From the NCBI RefSeq assembly GCF_037126465.1, contig NW_026999298.1:186001-250000 (forward strand): a DNA stretch of 64,000 nt, written 5' to 3'. The stretch is from Ornithodoros turicata. Lineage: Eukaryota > Arthropoda > Arachnida > Ixodida > Argasidae. Numbering within the stretch: position 1 is the stretch's first letter; each line of letters begins with the position of its first letter. Of the stretch, positions 23,901 to 36,385 are shown piece after piece. Below the pieces are notes generated by a model, which made no database searches, had not been told where the DNA came from, and saw only the letters and a program-made list of their open reading frames with translations. A program made the translations under genes and the position numbers.

Positions 23901-26900
23901 TGGCTTCACGAGGGGCTCACCTTTGGGAGACCCCTGGCCTATAAGATCTCTTTCGAATGACGCACGCACGTTCTGGGAACGCTTGGATTCAAGAGGACTC
24001 GTAGGCTTGCAAAAGGATATGGCTTCACGAGGGGCTCACCTTTGGGAGACCCCTGGTCTATAAGATCTCTGTCGAATGACGCACGCACGTTCTAGGAACG
24101 CTTGGATTCAAGAGGACTCGTAGGCTTGCAAAAGGATATGGCTTCACGAGGGGCTCATCTTTGGGAGACCCCTGGTCTATAAGATCTCCGTCGAATGACA
24201 CACGTACGTTCTGGGAACACTTGCATTCAAGTGGACTCGTAGGCTAGCAAAAGGATATGGCTTCACGAGGGGCTCACCTTTGAGAGACCCCTGGTCTATA
24301 TGATCTCCGTCGAATGACGCACGTACGTTCTGGGAACACTTGCATTCAAGAGGACTGCTAGCAAAAGGATATGGCTTCACGAGGGGCTCACCTTTGGGAG
24401 ACCCCTGGTCTATAAGATCTCCGTCGAATGACGCACGTACGTTCTGGGAACACTTGCATTCAAGAGGACTCGTAAGCTAGCAAAAGGATATGGCTTCACG
24501 AGGGGCTCACTGTTGGGAGACCCCTGGTCTATAAGATCTCTGTCGAATGACGCACGTACGTCCTGGGAACGCTTGGATTCAAGAGGACTCGTAGGCTTGC
24601 AAAAGGATATGGCTTCACGAGGGGCTCACTGTTGGGAGACCCCTGGTCTATAAGATCTCTTTCGAATGACGCACGCACGTTCTGGGAACGCTTGGATTCA
24701 AGAGGACTCGTACGCTAGCAAAAGGATATGGCTTCACGAGGGGCTCACCTTTGGGAGACCCCTCGTCTATAAGATCTCCATCGAATGATGCACGTACGTT
24801 CTGGGAACGCTTGGATTCAAGAGGACTCGTAGGCTTGGAAAAGGATATGGCTTCACGAGGGGCTCATCTTTGGGAGACCCCTGGTCTATAAGATCTCTGT
24901 CGAATGACGCACGCACGTTCTGGGAACGCTTGGATTCAAGAGGACTCGTACGCTAGCAAAAGGATATGGCTTCACGAGGGGCTCACCTTTGGGAGACCCC
25001 TCGTCTATAAGATCTCCATCGAATGACGCACGTACGTTCTGGGAACACTTGCATTCAAGTGGACTCGTAGGCTAGCAAAAGGATATGGCTTCACGAGGGG
25101 CTCACCTTTGGGAGACCCCTCGTCTATAAGATCTCCATCGAATGACGCACGTACGTTCTGGGAACACTTGCATTCAAGTGGACTCGTAGGCTAGCAAAAG
25201 GACATGGCTTCACGAGGGGCTCACCTTTGGGAGACCCCTGGTCTATAAGATCTCCGTCGAATGACGCACGTACGTTCTGGGAACACTTGCATTCAAGAGG
25301 ACTCGTAGGCTAGCAAAAGGATATGGCTCGAGGAGCTCACCTTTGGGAGACCCCTGGTCTATAAGATCTCCGTCGATTGACGCAAGTACGCTCTGGGAAC
25401 ACTTGCATTCAAGAGAACTCGTACGCTGGCACGGATATGGCTTCACGAGGGGCTCACCTTTGGGAGACCCCTCGTCTGTAAGATCTCCATCGAATGACGC
25501 ACGTACGTTCTGGGAACACTTGCATTCAAGAGGACTCGTAGGCTTGCAAAAGGATATGGCTTCACGAGGGGCTCACCTTTGGGAAACCCCTGGTCTATAA
25601 GATCTCTGTCGAATGACGCACGTGCGTCCTGGGAACGCTTGGATTCAAGAGGACTCGTACGCTAGCAAAAGGATATGGCTTCACGAGGGGCTCACCTTTG
25701 GGAGACCCCTCGTCTATAAGATCTCCGTCGAATGATGCACGTACGTTCTGGGAACACTTGCATTCAAGAGGACTCGTAGGCTTGCAAGAGGATATGGCTT
25801 CACGAGGGGCTCACCTTTGGGAGACCCCTGGTCTATAAGATCTCTATCGAATGACGCACGCACGTTCTGGGAACGCTTGGATTCAAGAGGACTCGTAGGC
25901 TTGCAAAAGGATATGGCTTCACGAGGGGCTCACTGTTGGGAGACCCCTGGTCTATAAGATCTCTGTCGAATGACGCACGCACGTTCTGGGAACGCTTGGA
26001 TTCAAGAGGACTCGTAGGCTTGCAAAAGGATATGGCTTCACGAGGGGCTCACTGTTGGGAGACCCCTGGTCTATAAGATCTCTGTCGAATGACGCACGCA
26101 CGTCCTGGGAACGCTTGGATTCAAGAGGACTCGTAGGCTTGCAAAAGGATATGGCTTCACGAGGGGCTCACTGTTGGGAGACCCCTGGTCTATAAGATCT
26201 CTGTCGAATGACGCACGCACGTTCTGGGAACGCTTGGATTCAAGAGGACTCGTAGGCTTGCAAAAGGATATGGCTTCACGAGGGGCTCACTGTTGGGAGA
26301 CCCCTGGTCTATAAGATCTCTGTCGAATGACGCACGTACGTCCTGGGAACGCTTGGATTCAAGAGGACTCGTAGGCTTGCAAAAGGATATGGCTTCACGA
26401 GGGGCTCACTGTTGGGAGACCCCTGGTCTATAAGATCTCTGTCGAATGACGCACGCACGTTCTGGGAACGCTTGGATTCAAGAGGACTCGTAGGCTTGCA
26501 AAAGGATATGGCTTCACGAGGGGCTCATCTTTGGGAGACCCCTGGTCTATAAGATCTCTGTCGAATGACGCACGCACGTTCTGGGAACGCTTGGATTCAA
26601 GAGGACTCGTACGCTAGCAAAAGGATATGGCTTCACGAGGGGCTCACCTTTGGGAGACCCCTCGTCTATAAGATCTCCATCGAATGACGCACGTACGTTC
26701 TGGGAACACTTGCATTCAAGTGGACTCGTAGGCTAGCAAAAGGATATGGCTTCACGAGGGGCTCACCTTTGGGAGACCCCTCGTCTATAAGATCTCCATC
26801 GAATGACGCACGTACGTTCTGGGAACACTTGCATTCAAGTGGACTCGTAGGCTAGCAAAAGGACATGGCTTCACGAGGGGCTCACCTTTGGGAGACCCCT

Positions 26901-27910
26901 GGTCTATAAGATCTCCGTCGAATGACGCACGTACGTTCTGGGAACACTTGCATTCAAGAGGACTCGTAGGCTAGCAAAAGGATATGGCTTCACGAGGGGC
27001 TCACCTTTGGGAGACCCCTGGTCTATATGATCTCCGTCGAATGACGCACGTACGTTCTGGGAACACTTGCAATCAAGAGGACTCGTAGGCTAGCAAAAGG
27101 ATATGGCTTCACGAGGAGCTCACCTTTGGGAGACCCCTGGTCTATAAGATCTCCGTCGAATGACGCAAGTACGCTCTGGGAACACTTGCATTCAAGAGAA
27201 CTCGTACGCCAGCAAAAGGATATGGCTTTACGAGGGGCTCACCTTTGGGAGACCCCTCGTCTATAAGATCTCCATCGAATGACGCACGTACGTTCTGGGA
27301 ATACTTGCATTCAAGAGGACTCGTAGGCTTGCAAAAGGATATGGCTTCACGAGGGGCTCACCTTTGGGAGACCCCTGGTCTATACGATCTCTGTCGAATG
27401 ACGCACGCACGTCCTGTGAACGCTTGGATTCAAGAGGACTCGTACGCTTGCAAAAGGATATGGCTTCACGAGGGGCTCACCTTTGGGAGACCCCTGGCCT
27501 ATAAGATCTCTGTCGAATGACGCACGCACGTTCTGGGAACGCTTGGATTCAAGAGGACTCGTAGGCTTGCAAAAGGATATGGCTTCACGAGGGGCTCACC
27601 TTTGGGAGACCCCTGGTCTATAAGATCTCTGTCGAATGACGCACGCACGTTCTGGGAACGCTTGGATTCAAGAGGACTCGTAGGCTTGCAAAAGGATATG
27701 GCTTCACGAGGGGCTCATCTTTGGGAGACCCCTGGTCTATAAGATCTCCGTCGAATGACACACGTACGTTCTGGGAACACTTGCATTCAAGTGGACTCGT
27801 AGGCTAGCAAAAGGATATGGCTTCACGAGGGGCTCACCTTTGAGAGACCCCTGGTCTATATGATCTCCGTCGAATGACGCACGTACGTTCTGGGAACACT
27901 TGCATTCAAG
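20791..27910. repeat. 3,560-bp higher-order repeat, two full copies
   Basis: The deletion marker AGGACTGCTAGC is at 20791, 24351 and 27911, each 3,560 bp apart. A second marker, ATATGGCTCGAGGAGC, is at 21761, 25321 and 28881, also 3,560 apart. Thirty monomers would be 3,570 bp; the three small deletions (3, 2 and 5 bp) explain the missing 10. Copies differ by only scattered single bases. Confidence 0.9.
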
Positions 27911-30900
27911 AGGACTGCTAGCAAAAGGATATGGCTTCACGAGGGGCTCACCTTTGGGAGACCCCTGGTCTATAAGATCTCCGTCGAATGACGCACGTAC
28001 GTTCTGGGAACACTTGCATTCAAGAGGACTCGTAAGCTAGCAAAAGGATATGGCTTCACGAGGGGCTCACTGTTGGGAGACCCCTGGTCTATAAGATCTC
28101 TGTCGAATGACGCACGTACGTCCTGGGAACGCTTGGATTCAAGAGGACTCGTAGGCTTGCAAAAGGATATGGCTTCACGAGGGGCTCACTGTTGGGAGAC
28201 CCCTGGTCTATAAGATCTCTATCGAATGACGCACGCACGTTCTGGGAACGCTTGGATTCAAGAGGACTCGTACGCTAGCAAAAGGATATGGCTTCACGAG
28301 GGGCTCACCTTTGGGAGACCCCTCGTCTATAAGATCTCCATCGAATGATGCACGTACGTTCTGGGAACGCTTGGATTCAAGAGGACTCGTAGGCTTGGAA
28401 AAGGATATGGCTTCACGAGGGGCTCATCTTTGGGAGACCCCTGGTCTATAAGATCTCTGTCGAATGACGCACGCACGTTCTGGGAACGCTTGGATTCAAG
28501 AGGACTCGTACGCTAGCAAAAGGATATGGCTTCACGAGGGGCTCACCTTTGGGAGACCCCTCGTCTATAAGATCTCCATCGAATGACGCACGTACGTTCT
28601 GGGAACACTTGCATTCAAGTGGACTCGTAGGCTAGCAAAAGGATATGGCTTCACGAGGGGCTCACCTTTGGGAGACCCCTCGTCTATAAGATCTCCATCG
28701 AATGACGCACGTACGTTCTGGGAACACTTGCATTCAAGTGGACTCGTAGGCTAGCAAAAGGACATGGCTTCACGAGGGGCTCACCTTTGGGAGACCCCTG
28801 GTCTATAAGATCTCCGTCGAATGACGCACGTCCGTTCTGGGAACACTTGCATTCAAGAGGACTCGTAGGCTAGCAAAAGGATATGGCTCGAGGAGCTCAC
28901 CTTTGGGAGACCCCTGGTCTATAAGATCTCCGTCGATTGACGCAAGTACGCTCTGGGAACACTTGCATTCAAGAGAACTCGTACGCTGGCACGGATATGG
29001 CTTCACGAGGGGCTCACCTTTGGGAGACCCCTCGTCTGTAAGATCTCCATCGAATGACGCACGTACGTTCTGGGAACACTTGCATTCAAGAGGACTCGTA
29101 GGCTTGCAAAAGGATATGGCTTCAGGAGGGGCCCACCTTTGGGAGACCCCTGGTCTATAAGAACTCCGTCGAATGACGCACGTACGTTCTGGGAACACTT
29201 GCATTCAAGAGGACTCGTAGGCTTGCAAAAGGATATGGCTTCACGAGGGGCTCACCTTTGGGAGACCCCTGGGCTATAAGATCTCTGTCGAATGACGCAC
29301 GCACGTCCTGGGAACGCTTGGATTCAAGAGGACTCGTACGCTAGCAAAAGGATATGGCTTCACGAGGGGCTCACCTTTGGGAGACCCCTCGTTTATAAGA
29401 TCTCCGTCGAATGATGCACGTACGTTCTGGGAACACTTGCATTCAAGAGGACTCGTAGGCTTGCAAAAGGATATGGCTTCAGGAGGGGCCCACCTTTGGG
29501 AGACCCCTGGTCTATAAGATCTCCGTCGAATGACGCACGTACGTTCTGGGAACACTTGCATTCAAGAGGACTCGTAGGCTTGCAAAAGGATATGGCTTCA
29601 GGACGGGCCCACCTTTGGGAGACCCCTGGTCTATAAGATCTCCGTCGAATGACGCACGTACGTTCTGGGAACACTTGCATTCAAGAGGACTCGTAGGCTT
29701 GCAAAAGGATATGGCTTCAGGAGGGGCCCACCTTTGGGAGACTCCTGGTCTATAAGATCTCCGTCGAATGACGCACGTACGTTCTGGGAACACTTGCATT
29801 CAAGAGGACTCGTAGGCTTGCAAAAGGATATGGCTTCAGGAGGGGCCCACCTTTGGGAGACCCCTGGTCTATAAGATCTCCGTCGAATGACGCACGTACG
29901 TTCTGGGAACACTTGTATTCAAGAGGACTCGTAGGCTTGCAAAAGGATATGGCTTCAGGACGGGCCCACCTTAGGGAGACCCCTGGTCTATAAGATCTCC
30001 GTCGAATGACGCACGTACGTTCTGGGAACACTTGCATTCAAGAGGACTCGTAGGCTTGCAAAAGGATATGGCTTCAGGAGGGGCCCACCTTTGGGAGACC
30101 CCTGGTCTATAAGATATCCGTCGAATGACGCACGTACGTTCTGGGAACACTTGCATTCAAGAGGGCTCGTAGGCTTGCAAAAGGATATGGCTTCACGAGG
30201 GGCTCACCTTTGAGAGACCCCTGGTCTATATGATCTCCGTCGAATGACGCACGTACGTTCTGGGAACACTTGCATTCAAGAGGACTGCTAGCAAAAGGAT
30301 ATGGCTTCACGAGGGGCTCACCTTTGGGAGACCCCTGGTCTATAAGATCTCCGTCGAATGACGCACGTACGTTCTGGGAACACTTGCATTCAAGAGGACT
30401 CGTAAGCTAGCAAAAGGATATGGCTTCACGAGGGGCTCACTGTTGGGAGACCCCTGGTCTATAAGATCTCTGTCGAATGACGCACGTACGTCCTGGGAAC
30501 GCTTGGATTCAAGAGGACTCGTAGGCTTGCAAAAGGATATGGCTTCACGAGGGGCTCACTGTTGGGAGACCCCTGGTCTATAAGATCTCTATCGAATGAC
30601 GCACGCACGTTCTGGGAACGCTTGGATTCAAGAGGACTCGTACGCTAGCAAAAGGATATGGCTTCACGAGGGGCTCACCTTTGGGAGACCCCTCGTCTAT
30701 AAGATCTCCATCGAATGATGCACGTACGTTCTGGGAACGCTTGGATTCAAGAGGACTCGTAGGCTTGGAAAAGGATATGGCTTCACGAGGGGCTCATCTT
30801 TGGGAGACCCCTGGTCTATAAGATCTCTGTCGAATGACGCACGCACGTTCTGGGAACGCTTGGATTCAAGAGGACTCGTACGCTAGCAAAAGGATATGGC

Positions 30901-32650
30901 TTCACGAGGGGCTCACCTTTGGGAGACCCCTCGTCTATAAGATCTCCATCGAATGACGCACGTACGTTCTGGGAACACTTGCATTCAAGTGGACTCGTAG
31001 GCTAGCAAAAGGATATGGCTTCACGAGGGGCTCACCTTTGGGAGACCCCTCGTCTATAAGATCTCCATCGAATGACGCACGTACGTTCTGGGAACACTTG
31101 CATTCAAGTGGACTCGTAGGCTAGCAAAAGGACATGGCTTCACGAGGGGCTCACCTTTGGGAGACCCCTGGTCTATAAGATCTCCGTCGAATGACGCACG
31201 TACGTTCTGGGAACACTTGCATTCAAGAGGACTCGTAGGCTAGCAAAAGGATATGGCTCGAGGAGCTCACCTTTGGGAGACCCCTGGTCTATAAGATCTC
31301 CGTCGATTGACGCAAGTACGCTCTGGGAACACTTGCATTCAAGAGAACTCGTACGCTGGCACGGATATGGCTTCACGAGGGGCTCACCTTTGGGAGACCC
31401 CTCGTCTGTAAGATCTCCATCGAATGACGCACGTACGTTCTGGGAACACTTGCATTCAAGAGGACTCGTAGGCTTGCAAAAGGATATGGCTTCAGGAGGG
31501 GCCCACCTTTGGGAGACCCCTGGTCTATAAGAACTCCGTCGAATGACGCACGTACGTTCTGGGAACACTTGCATTCAAGAGGACTCGTAGGCTTGCAAAA
31601 GGATATGGCTTCACGAGGGGCTCACCTTTGGGAGACCCCTGGGCTATAAGATCTCTGTCGAATGACGCACGCACGTCCTGGGAACGCTTGGATTCAAGAG
31701 GACTCGTACGCTAGCAAAAGGATATGGCTTCACGAGGGGCTCACCTTTGGGAGACCCCTCGTTTATAAGATCTCCGTCGAATGATGCACGTACGTTCTGG
31801 GAACACTTGCATTCAAGAGGACTCGTAGGCTTGCAAAAGGATATGGCTTCAGGAGGGGCCCACCTTTGGGAGACCCCTGGTCTATAAGATCTCCGTCGAA
31901 TGACGCACGTACGTTCTGGGAACACTTGCATTCAAGAGGACTCGTAGGCTTGCAAAAGGATATGGCTTCAGGACGGGCCCACCTTTGGGAGACCCCTGGT
32001 CTATAAGATCTCCGTCGAATGACGCACGTACGTTCTGGGAACACTTGCATTCAAGAGGACTCGTAGGCTTGCAAAAGGATATGGCTTCAGGACGGGCCCA
32101 CCTTTGGGAGACCCCTGGTCTATAAGATCTCCGTCGAATGACGCACGTACGTTCTGGGAACACTTGCATTCAAGAGGACTCGTAGGCTTGCAAAAGGATA
32201 TGGCTTCAGGAGGGGCCCACCTTTGGGAGACTCCTGGTCTATAAGATCTCCGTCGAATGACGCACGTACGTTCTGGGAACACTTGCATTCAAGAGGACTC
32301 GTAGGCTTGCAAAAGGATATGGCTTCAGGAGGGGCCCACCTTTGGGAGACCCCTGGTCTATAAGATCTCCGTCGAATGACGCACGTACGTTCTGGGAACA
32401 CTTGTATTCAAGAGGACTCGTAGGCTTGCAAAAGGATATGGCTTCAGGACGGGCCCACCTTAGGGAGACCCCTGGTCTATAAGATCTCCGTCGAATGACG
32501 CACGTACGTTCTGGGAACACTTGCATTCAAGAGGACTCGTAGGCTTGCAAAAGGATATGGCTTCAGGAGGGGCCCACCTTTGGGAGACCCCTGGTCTATA
32601 AGATATCCGTCGAATGACGCACGTACGTTCTGGGAACACTTGCATTCAAG
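27911..32650. repeat. 2,370-bp higher-order repeat, two copies
   Basis: AGGACTGCTAGC at 27911 and 30281 and ATATGGCTCGAGGAGC at 28881 and 31251 are both 2,370 bp apart (20 monomers minus the same 10 bp). The first half of each copy matches the 3,560-bp unit; the second half consists of GGGCCC-type monomers. The right copy has one extra monomer near 32.0 kb. Confidence 0.88.
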
Positions 32651-32765
32651 AGGACTCGTAGGCTTGCAAAAGGATATGGCTTCAGGAGGGGCCCACCTTT
32701 GGGAGACCCCTGGTCTATAAGATCTCCGTCGAATGACGCACGTACGTTCTGGGAACACTTGGATT

Positions 32766-33017
32766 CAAGATGAATCATATAGGCTTGCGCCGGGAAGGAA
32801 TATTGTTCTCGCTGACCCACGAGGGCAACTCGTCCACACGATACTTGTCACTGGAGGCACGTTCGTTCAACGACTCAAGGGAACACTTATTTACGCCAAA
32901 AGAGGATTCACAGTCTTGCGTTAAGAAGGAACACCACACCCACTGACCTGGGGCGCATTGGTCCACATGATACGTAATGTTTGAGGCACGTTCACGGGGA
33001 ACACTTGCGTTAAAATG
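32766..33017. repeat. Decayed satellite monomers at right edge
   Basis: Two degenerate monomers remain recognisable: CTCGTCCACACGATAC ... GGCACGTTCG ... GGGAACACTT, and TTGGTCCACATGATAC ... GGCACGTTCACGGGGAACACTTGCGTT. Order and spacing follow the 119-bp unit but with many changes. Confidence 0.8.
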
Positions 33018-34088
33018 ACATTTAAGATCCGCGCTAAGATGAACTATTATGGTCTCTCTGACAGTGTGATGGATAACGGCACAAACGCCCTGTATGAAGC
33101 TCTACACTTTGCCTTGGAAGGCTTGGATGGGACCAATAACTGGATTCCTCGTAATAAGACCATATATCTATATCCCACTGCACACAGATTCAGAAAGAGA
33201 GTCATGAAGCAACAGAAGTGTCCGCTGTAAGAGTGTCGTTTTCACAAGGAAGAATGTCATGTTCACAAAGAAGGTCCCAAGTGGGTCTGTTCTGGTACCC
33301 ATGAAATGCAGCAATAATCGACTGCCAGCGATTACTGTTGGCACATAAATATCACGAGCATCACAATACCATAAAGCCACCGAAGGCCAAGGCCAAGAGC
33401 TGCCATGCCTTTTCTAGTTAAACCATATCTACAGTCGATCGGCGCGTTGCGCAACAACCCGCAAACTAGGAGGGCAGTGGTATACCAGCCGCCATGCCAC
33501 TCGCAAATCCTCACCGTACGCACCTGGTATTTGCATTCATGCTTCCAGTACAACCCTATCGCCACTCTGCCCCACCAAGGCTCGGGCGGTGGGCGTGCAC
33601 CCCGCCAAACCCCGCCCACCATTGCGACACCACAAGCAGCACAACACAACACCTGTTTAATTTACGAACGTCACTGTAAACGGCCGCACCCCAAAAGCTG
33701 ACATCTGTCCAGGAGCCGGGACGCACGGTCGCCGAAACCCCGAAGCCAAGTCGTCGCCGAAACGCAAGCATGCACAGTATACAAGGCCCTCAGTCGCATA
33801 ACCGGTCCCTGGAGTTCAGATTCAAAGTTCATCATACACAATTAAGTTCAACTCAGAATGAGTTGTGAAGTTGAATTCTGACCTATGATATGATATGGGC
33901 TGTGATGTCAAATGATGGGTAATGATGTGATGAGATGTGGGCTAGGCCGGACATGATGTGATGTTGAATGAATATTTCTAAAAATGCTGACCTATGCAAT
34001 TGATAGTATATATTTCTTGTCGGATTTATATTTCGCAGCACGTTCTTGCACCAGCTAAGCAGTGCAGAGAGCACTTTGTGCATCCACA
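33018..34088. other. Unassigned flank of the satellite
   Basis: Contains a G/C-rich segment (33380-33790, with CCCCGCCAAACCCCGCCCACC) and a TGATGTGATG-rich stretch near 33890-33965. No recognisable protein. The frames here overlap on both strands and look non-coding. Confidence 0.3.
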
Positions 34089-34108
34089 ACCAGAAGTTAC
34101 AAAAAGAC

Positions 34109-34114
34109 TTTATT
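34109..34114 (-). promoter_or_regulatory. Candidate poly(A) signal of the DOP1 gene
   Basis: TTTATT on the plus strand gives AATAAA on the minus strand, about 250 bp past the DOP1 stop codon. It would define a short 3' untranslated region of about 34090-34361. Confidence 0.45.
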
Positions 34115-34361
34115 AAAAATATGTATGTTACATGTCTCCATAAAAACACATTCATATCGATGTCATTTCTTATGCAATGACACGCGCTTACATCATATTG
34201 AATTATGTAGTATCAGTATATCGTATTATACAATAAAAGTCTGACTAGACATGGCATGTCAACAGTGCAGTTCTTCTAGAGGGACAAATATAGGTCTTAT
34301 ATGGATCAACAATAATAATTAACAATATCACAGGGAATGCTTGTCTGTATTTGGCCCATAA

Positions 34362-34652
34362 TCAAGACTGTCTTGGTTCCAAAAAGTCCATTTCCAAAAT
34401 TCCTTCAATGAACTGCAGAGTCGTTCGTGCTTCACCACTGTCAAAAGGTGGGATGGGATCATTGCTCTGAAGCAGCTCTGGAGCTGAGCGTGACTTGGGA
34501 AGCTCGCCGGGCCTTCCTAGAGGTTGTGTCAAGTGAGTAGTACAGTTGACAATGCCATTGAGGAAGCCCTGGAGGTCATACACAGTACGCAAGGCAGTCA
34601 ACGTTAAGAAGGGGCGGCCACACCGCTGGGGAAGGCTCTCGTATGTTGGCTT
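34362..34652 (-). CDS. DOP1: DOP1 terminal exon
   Basis: Acceptor CAACTTTTGCAG in phase 0, then 96 codons and a stop. Contains CGRPFLTLTALRTVYDLQGF and near the end FIEGILEMDFLEP, which has the character of DOP1 C-termini. The frame also stays open upstream of the acceptor to a Met, but that part lacks conservation to my eye. An extra exon between this one and 38769 cannot be excluded. Confidence 0.75.
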   Translation of the reverse strand, partial: KPTYESLPQRCGRPFLTLTALRTVYDLQGFLNGIVNCTTHLTQPLGRPGELPKSRSAPELLQSNDPIPPFDSGEARTTLQFIEGILEMDFLEPRQS

Positions 34653-35226
34653 CTGCAAAAGTTGAACAAAAATTGAGGCGCTGTATTGCTGCATGCTACA
34701 ACACATGCTACGTGACAAATTCAAACCGGTGACTGTCTCAATTAGAGAGACACTGTTACTTTGTGCAAACAAGGGGACATGCAAGTACACAGTTGTTATA
34801 CTCCACCAGGCTGCCTAGGAAGACACCTTTGCCTGAATTACAGCCTGTGGCACAACATTTGTCACTACACAGTGTATTCTCATTAATTTGAACTTCCGGA
34901 TAATTAGAACTGGGTCCCATCAAAGCCACGTGTATTTCAATGGCGGAAACACCCGCCAATCTGAACATACAAACGTGCGCAACGGTTCGAAATTGCTAGA
35001 CCATACCAGCCCTGAAGCGCGCAGCTGCACCTACTGGTGTGCTGCTCCTGAGTTAGTGACTGTTTGCTTATTAAGTGCAACTTATTACTTATAAGTCCAT
35101 GAATGACATACGAAATTTATACTTGTGCCAGGGCAGAGAGGAACCAACAAGAAATCACTGAAATATGGTGTGTGCAAACGCACCGAACAATGTTCTTTAC
35201 TTAGATCCACTTAGTGGATACATAGT

Positions 35227-35318
35227 GTAATAAAAAGAGCGAGACAACACACACAACGAGAAGGACAAGCTGGAACTTGCCTATATCGTCGTGTGTTTTA
35301 TCGCTCTTTCTTTTACAA
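35227..35318. repeat. Imperfect hairpin
   Basis: GTAATAAAAAGAGCGAGACA on the left is largely complementary to TCGCTCTTTCTTTTAC with GTGTGTTTTA on the right (about 35295-35318). The left arm has the purine-rich, ACACACAACGAG style of the other two large hairpins in the window. Confidence 0.6.
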
Positions 35319-35330
35319 TATTTTCTCGCT

Positions 35331-35400
35331 TAAAGGAGCTATGAGGTGATATTTAATGTCATTCGAAATCTTGCCTCATCTGCCACGCTGTCCAACAAGA
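35331..35400 (+). repeat. TTAAAGGAGC dispersed repeat, copy 2
   Basis: GCTTAAAGGAGCTATGAGGTG, then TTAATGTCATTCGAAATCTTGC. Shares TTAAAGGAGC and CGAAATC with the minus-strand copy at 38045-38101. Confidence 0.55.
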
Positions 35401-36385
35401 GTCATTGTGCAAAATATTCTTGCACTCTGCACTCTTTCACTCTGAGATGTGCAATCAAATTTACAAAAAACAATCCAAGAAAGCAGACTCCCTACACCAC
35501 TCGCGCCTGACAGAGGCTCCGCACCTTATTTCTTCGTTTTGTTCTTCGCAGTTCATGCACTGCTTATGCACGTTTGAGCTGTGCGTCACTGGTTACTTGA
35601 GGGGAGTAGCATACGTCACGACATTCGCTCTTCTGCAATGTACTCTTTTCACGAGGAGGAAAGTTTTTCAAAGATGCGCGAAACAGAGCCTTCACGCTCA
35701 CTCTGTAGCTCACGAATGCTCACCGTCTTTTTGCAGGAACTCATTTTATTTGTTTGGGGATACCCTGCTCCAAAAAACGAAACAAATCTTGCGGGTTACC
35801 TCAGTGTTCCTTTAACTTAGGATTGCCCCGAATTGGCCATGCATGACTCTGGATAATTTCAGTATTCACACCTTGGGCAAAGCAAAGAGCAATTACAGTA
35901 CCTCCACAGCCGACAAAAGCAGGATTCAGAAGGAACACTTTGACATTGACACTGTTTGTACATGTGGTGCAACTTAGCTACAAGAACTGTGACTGACCCT
36001 TTGGGTGAACATGGGACACGAACAACATGCTGGGTGGGTCAGGTAATGCAGACCAGGTGACGTACAAAGGAGCAAGCGACGCGATGAGGCTCCGTGTTTG
36101 GGAGCATTTAGTGGACCCCATCACCTCTGGCGACACGGTGGCACCTGACTGTGGCATCAAAGGGGCGCGTACTTCGAGACTAATGAAAACCATATGTGCG
36201 GAGTGTTCGAAGGGAAACAAGCGGCGATCGAGAAACAAAGGGACTGAGCCTTTGCGTTAAAGGGGTTGTGAATCCAAATCCAAATATTACACAAAATGAT
36301 GTTTGAAATGTAGATCTCTTGGTGCCAAACATCTCCGTCGAAACCCTTTCACGCTGCGCTTCCGCGCCACGGAGTTATGACGCTT
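35401..36385. other. Intron sequence, mostly unassigned
   Basis: Inside the last DOP1 intron. Contains a minus-strand open stretch (35815-35989) treated under findings. No recognised element otherwise. Confidence 0.35.

Larger units (their letters stand above)
14734..32765. repeat. 119-bp satellite array
   Basis: About 151 head-to-tail monomers of 119 bp. ATGGCTTCACG recurs at 14854, 14973 and so on. Monomer types: one with CACTGTTGGG, GTCTATAAG and CGCTTGGATTC; one with CACCTTTGGG, CTCGTCTATAAG, CCATCGAATG and ACTTGCATTC; and one with TTCAGGAGGGGCCCACC, found only in 29.1-30.1 and 31.5-32.7 kb. Each monomer carries AGATCT (BglII), which would give a ladder. Short deletions of 3, 2 and 5 bp mark specific copies. 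Reading frames of 60-133 codons on both strands come from the repeat itself (119 shifts frame each monomer and closes after three). Confidence 0.97.

Noticed and set aside
14673..32758. Dozens of reading frames of 60-133 codons on both strands
   Set aside because: All repeat the 119-bp monomer; a frame shifts every monomer and closes after three. Identical frames recur at the satellite's periods.
14734..32765. CRISPR-like array
   Set aside because: The repeats are contiguous without spacers and the context is animal nuclear DNA.
14734..32765. CENP-B box in the 119-bp monomer
   Set aside because: No match to the TTCG-N4-A-N2-CGGG core in any monomer form I read.
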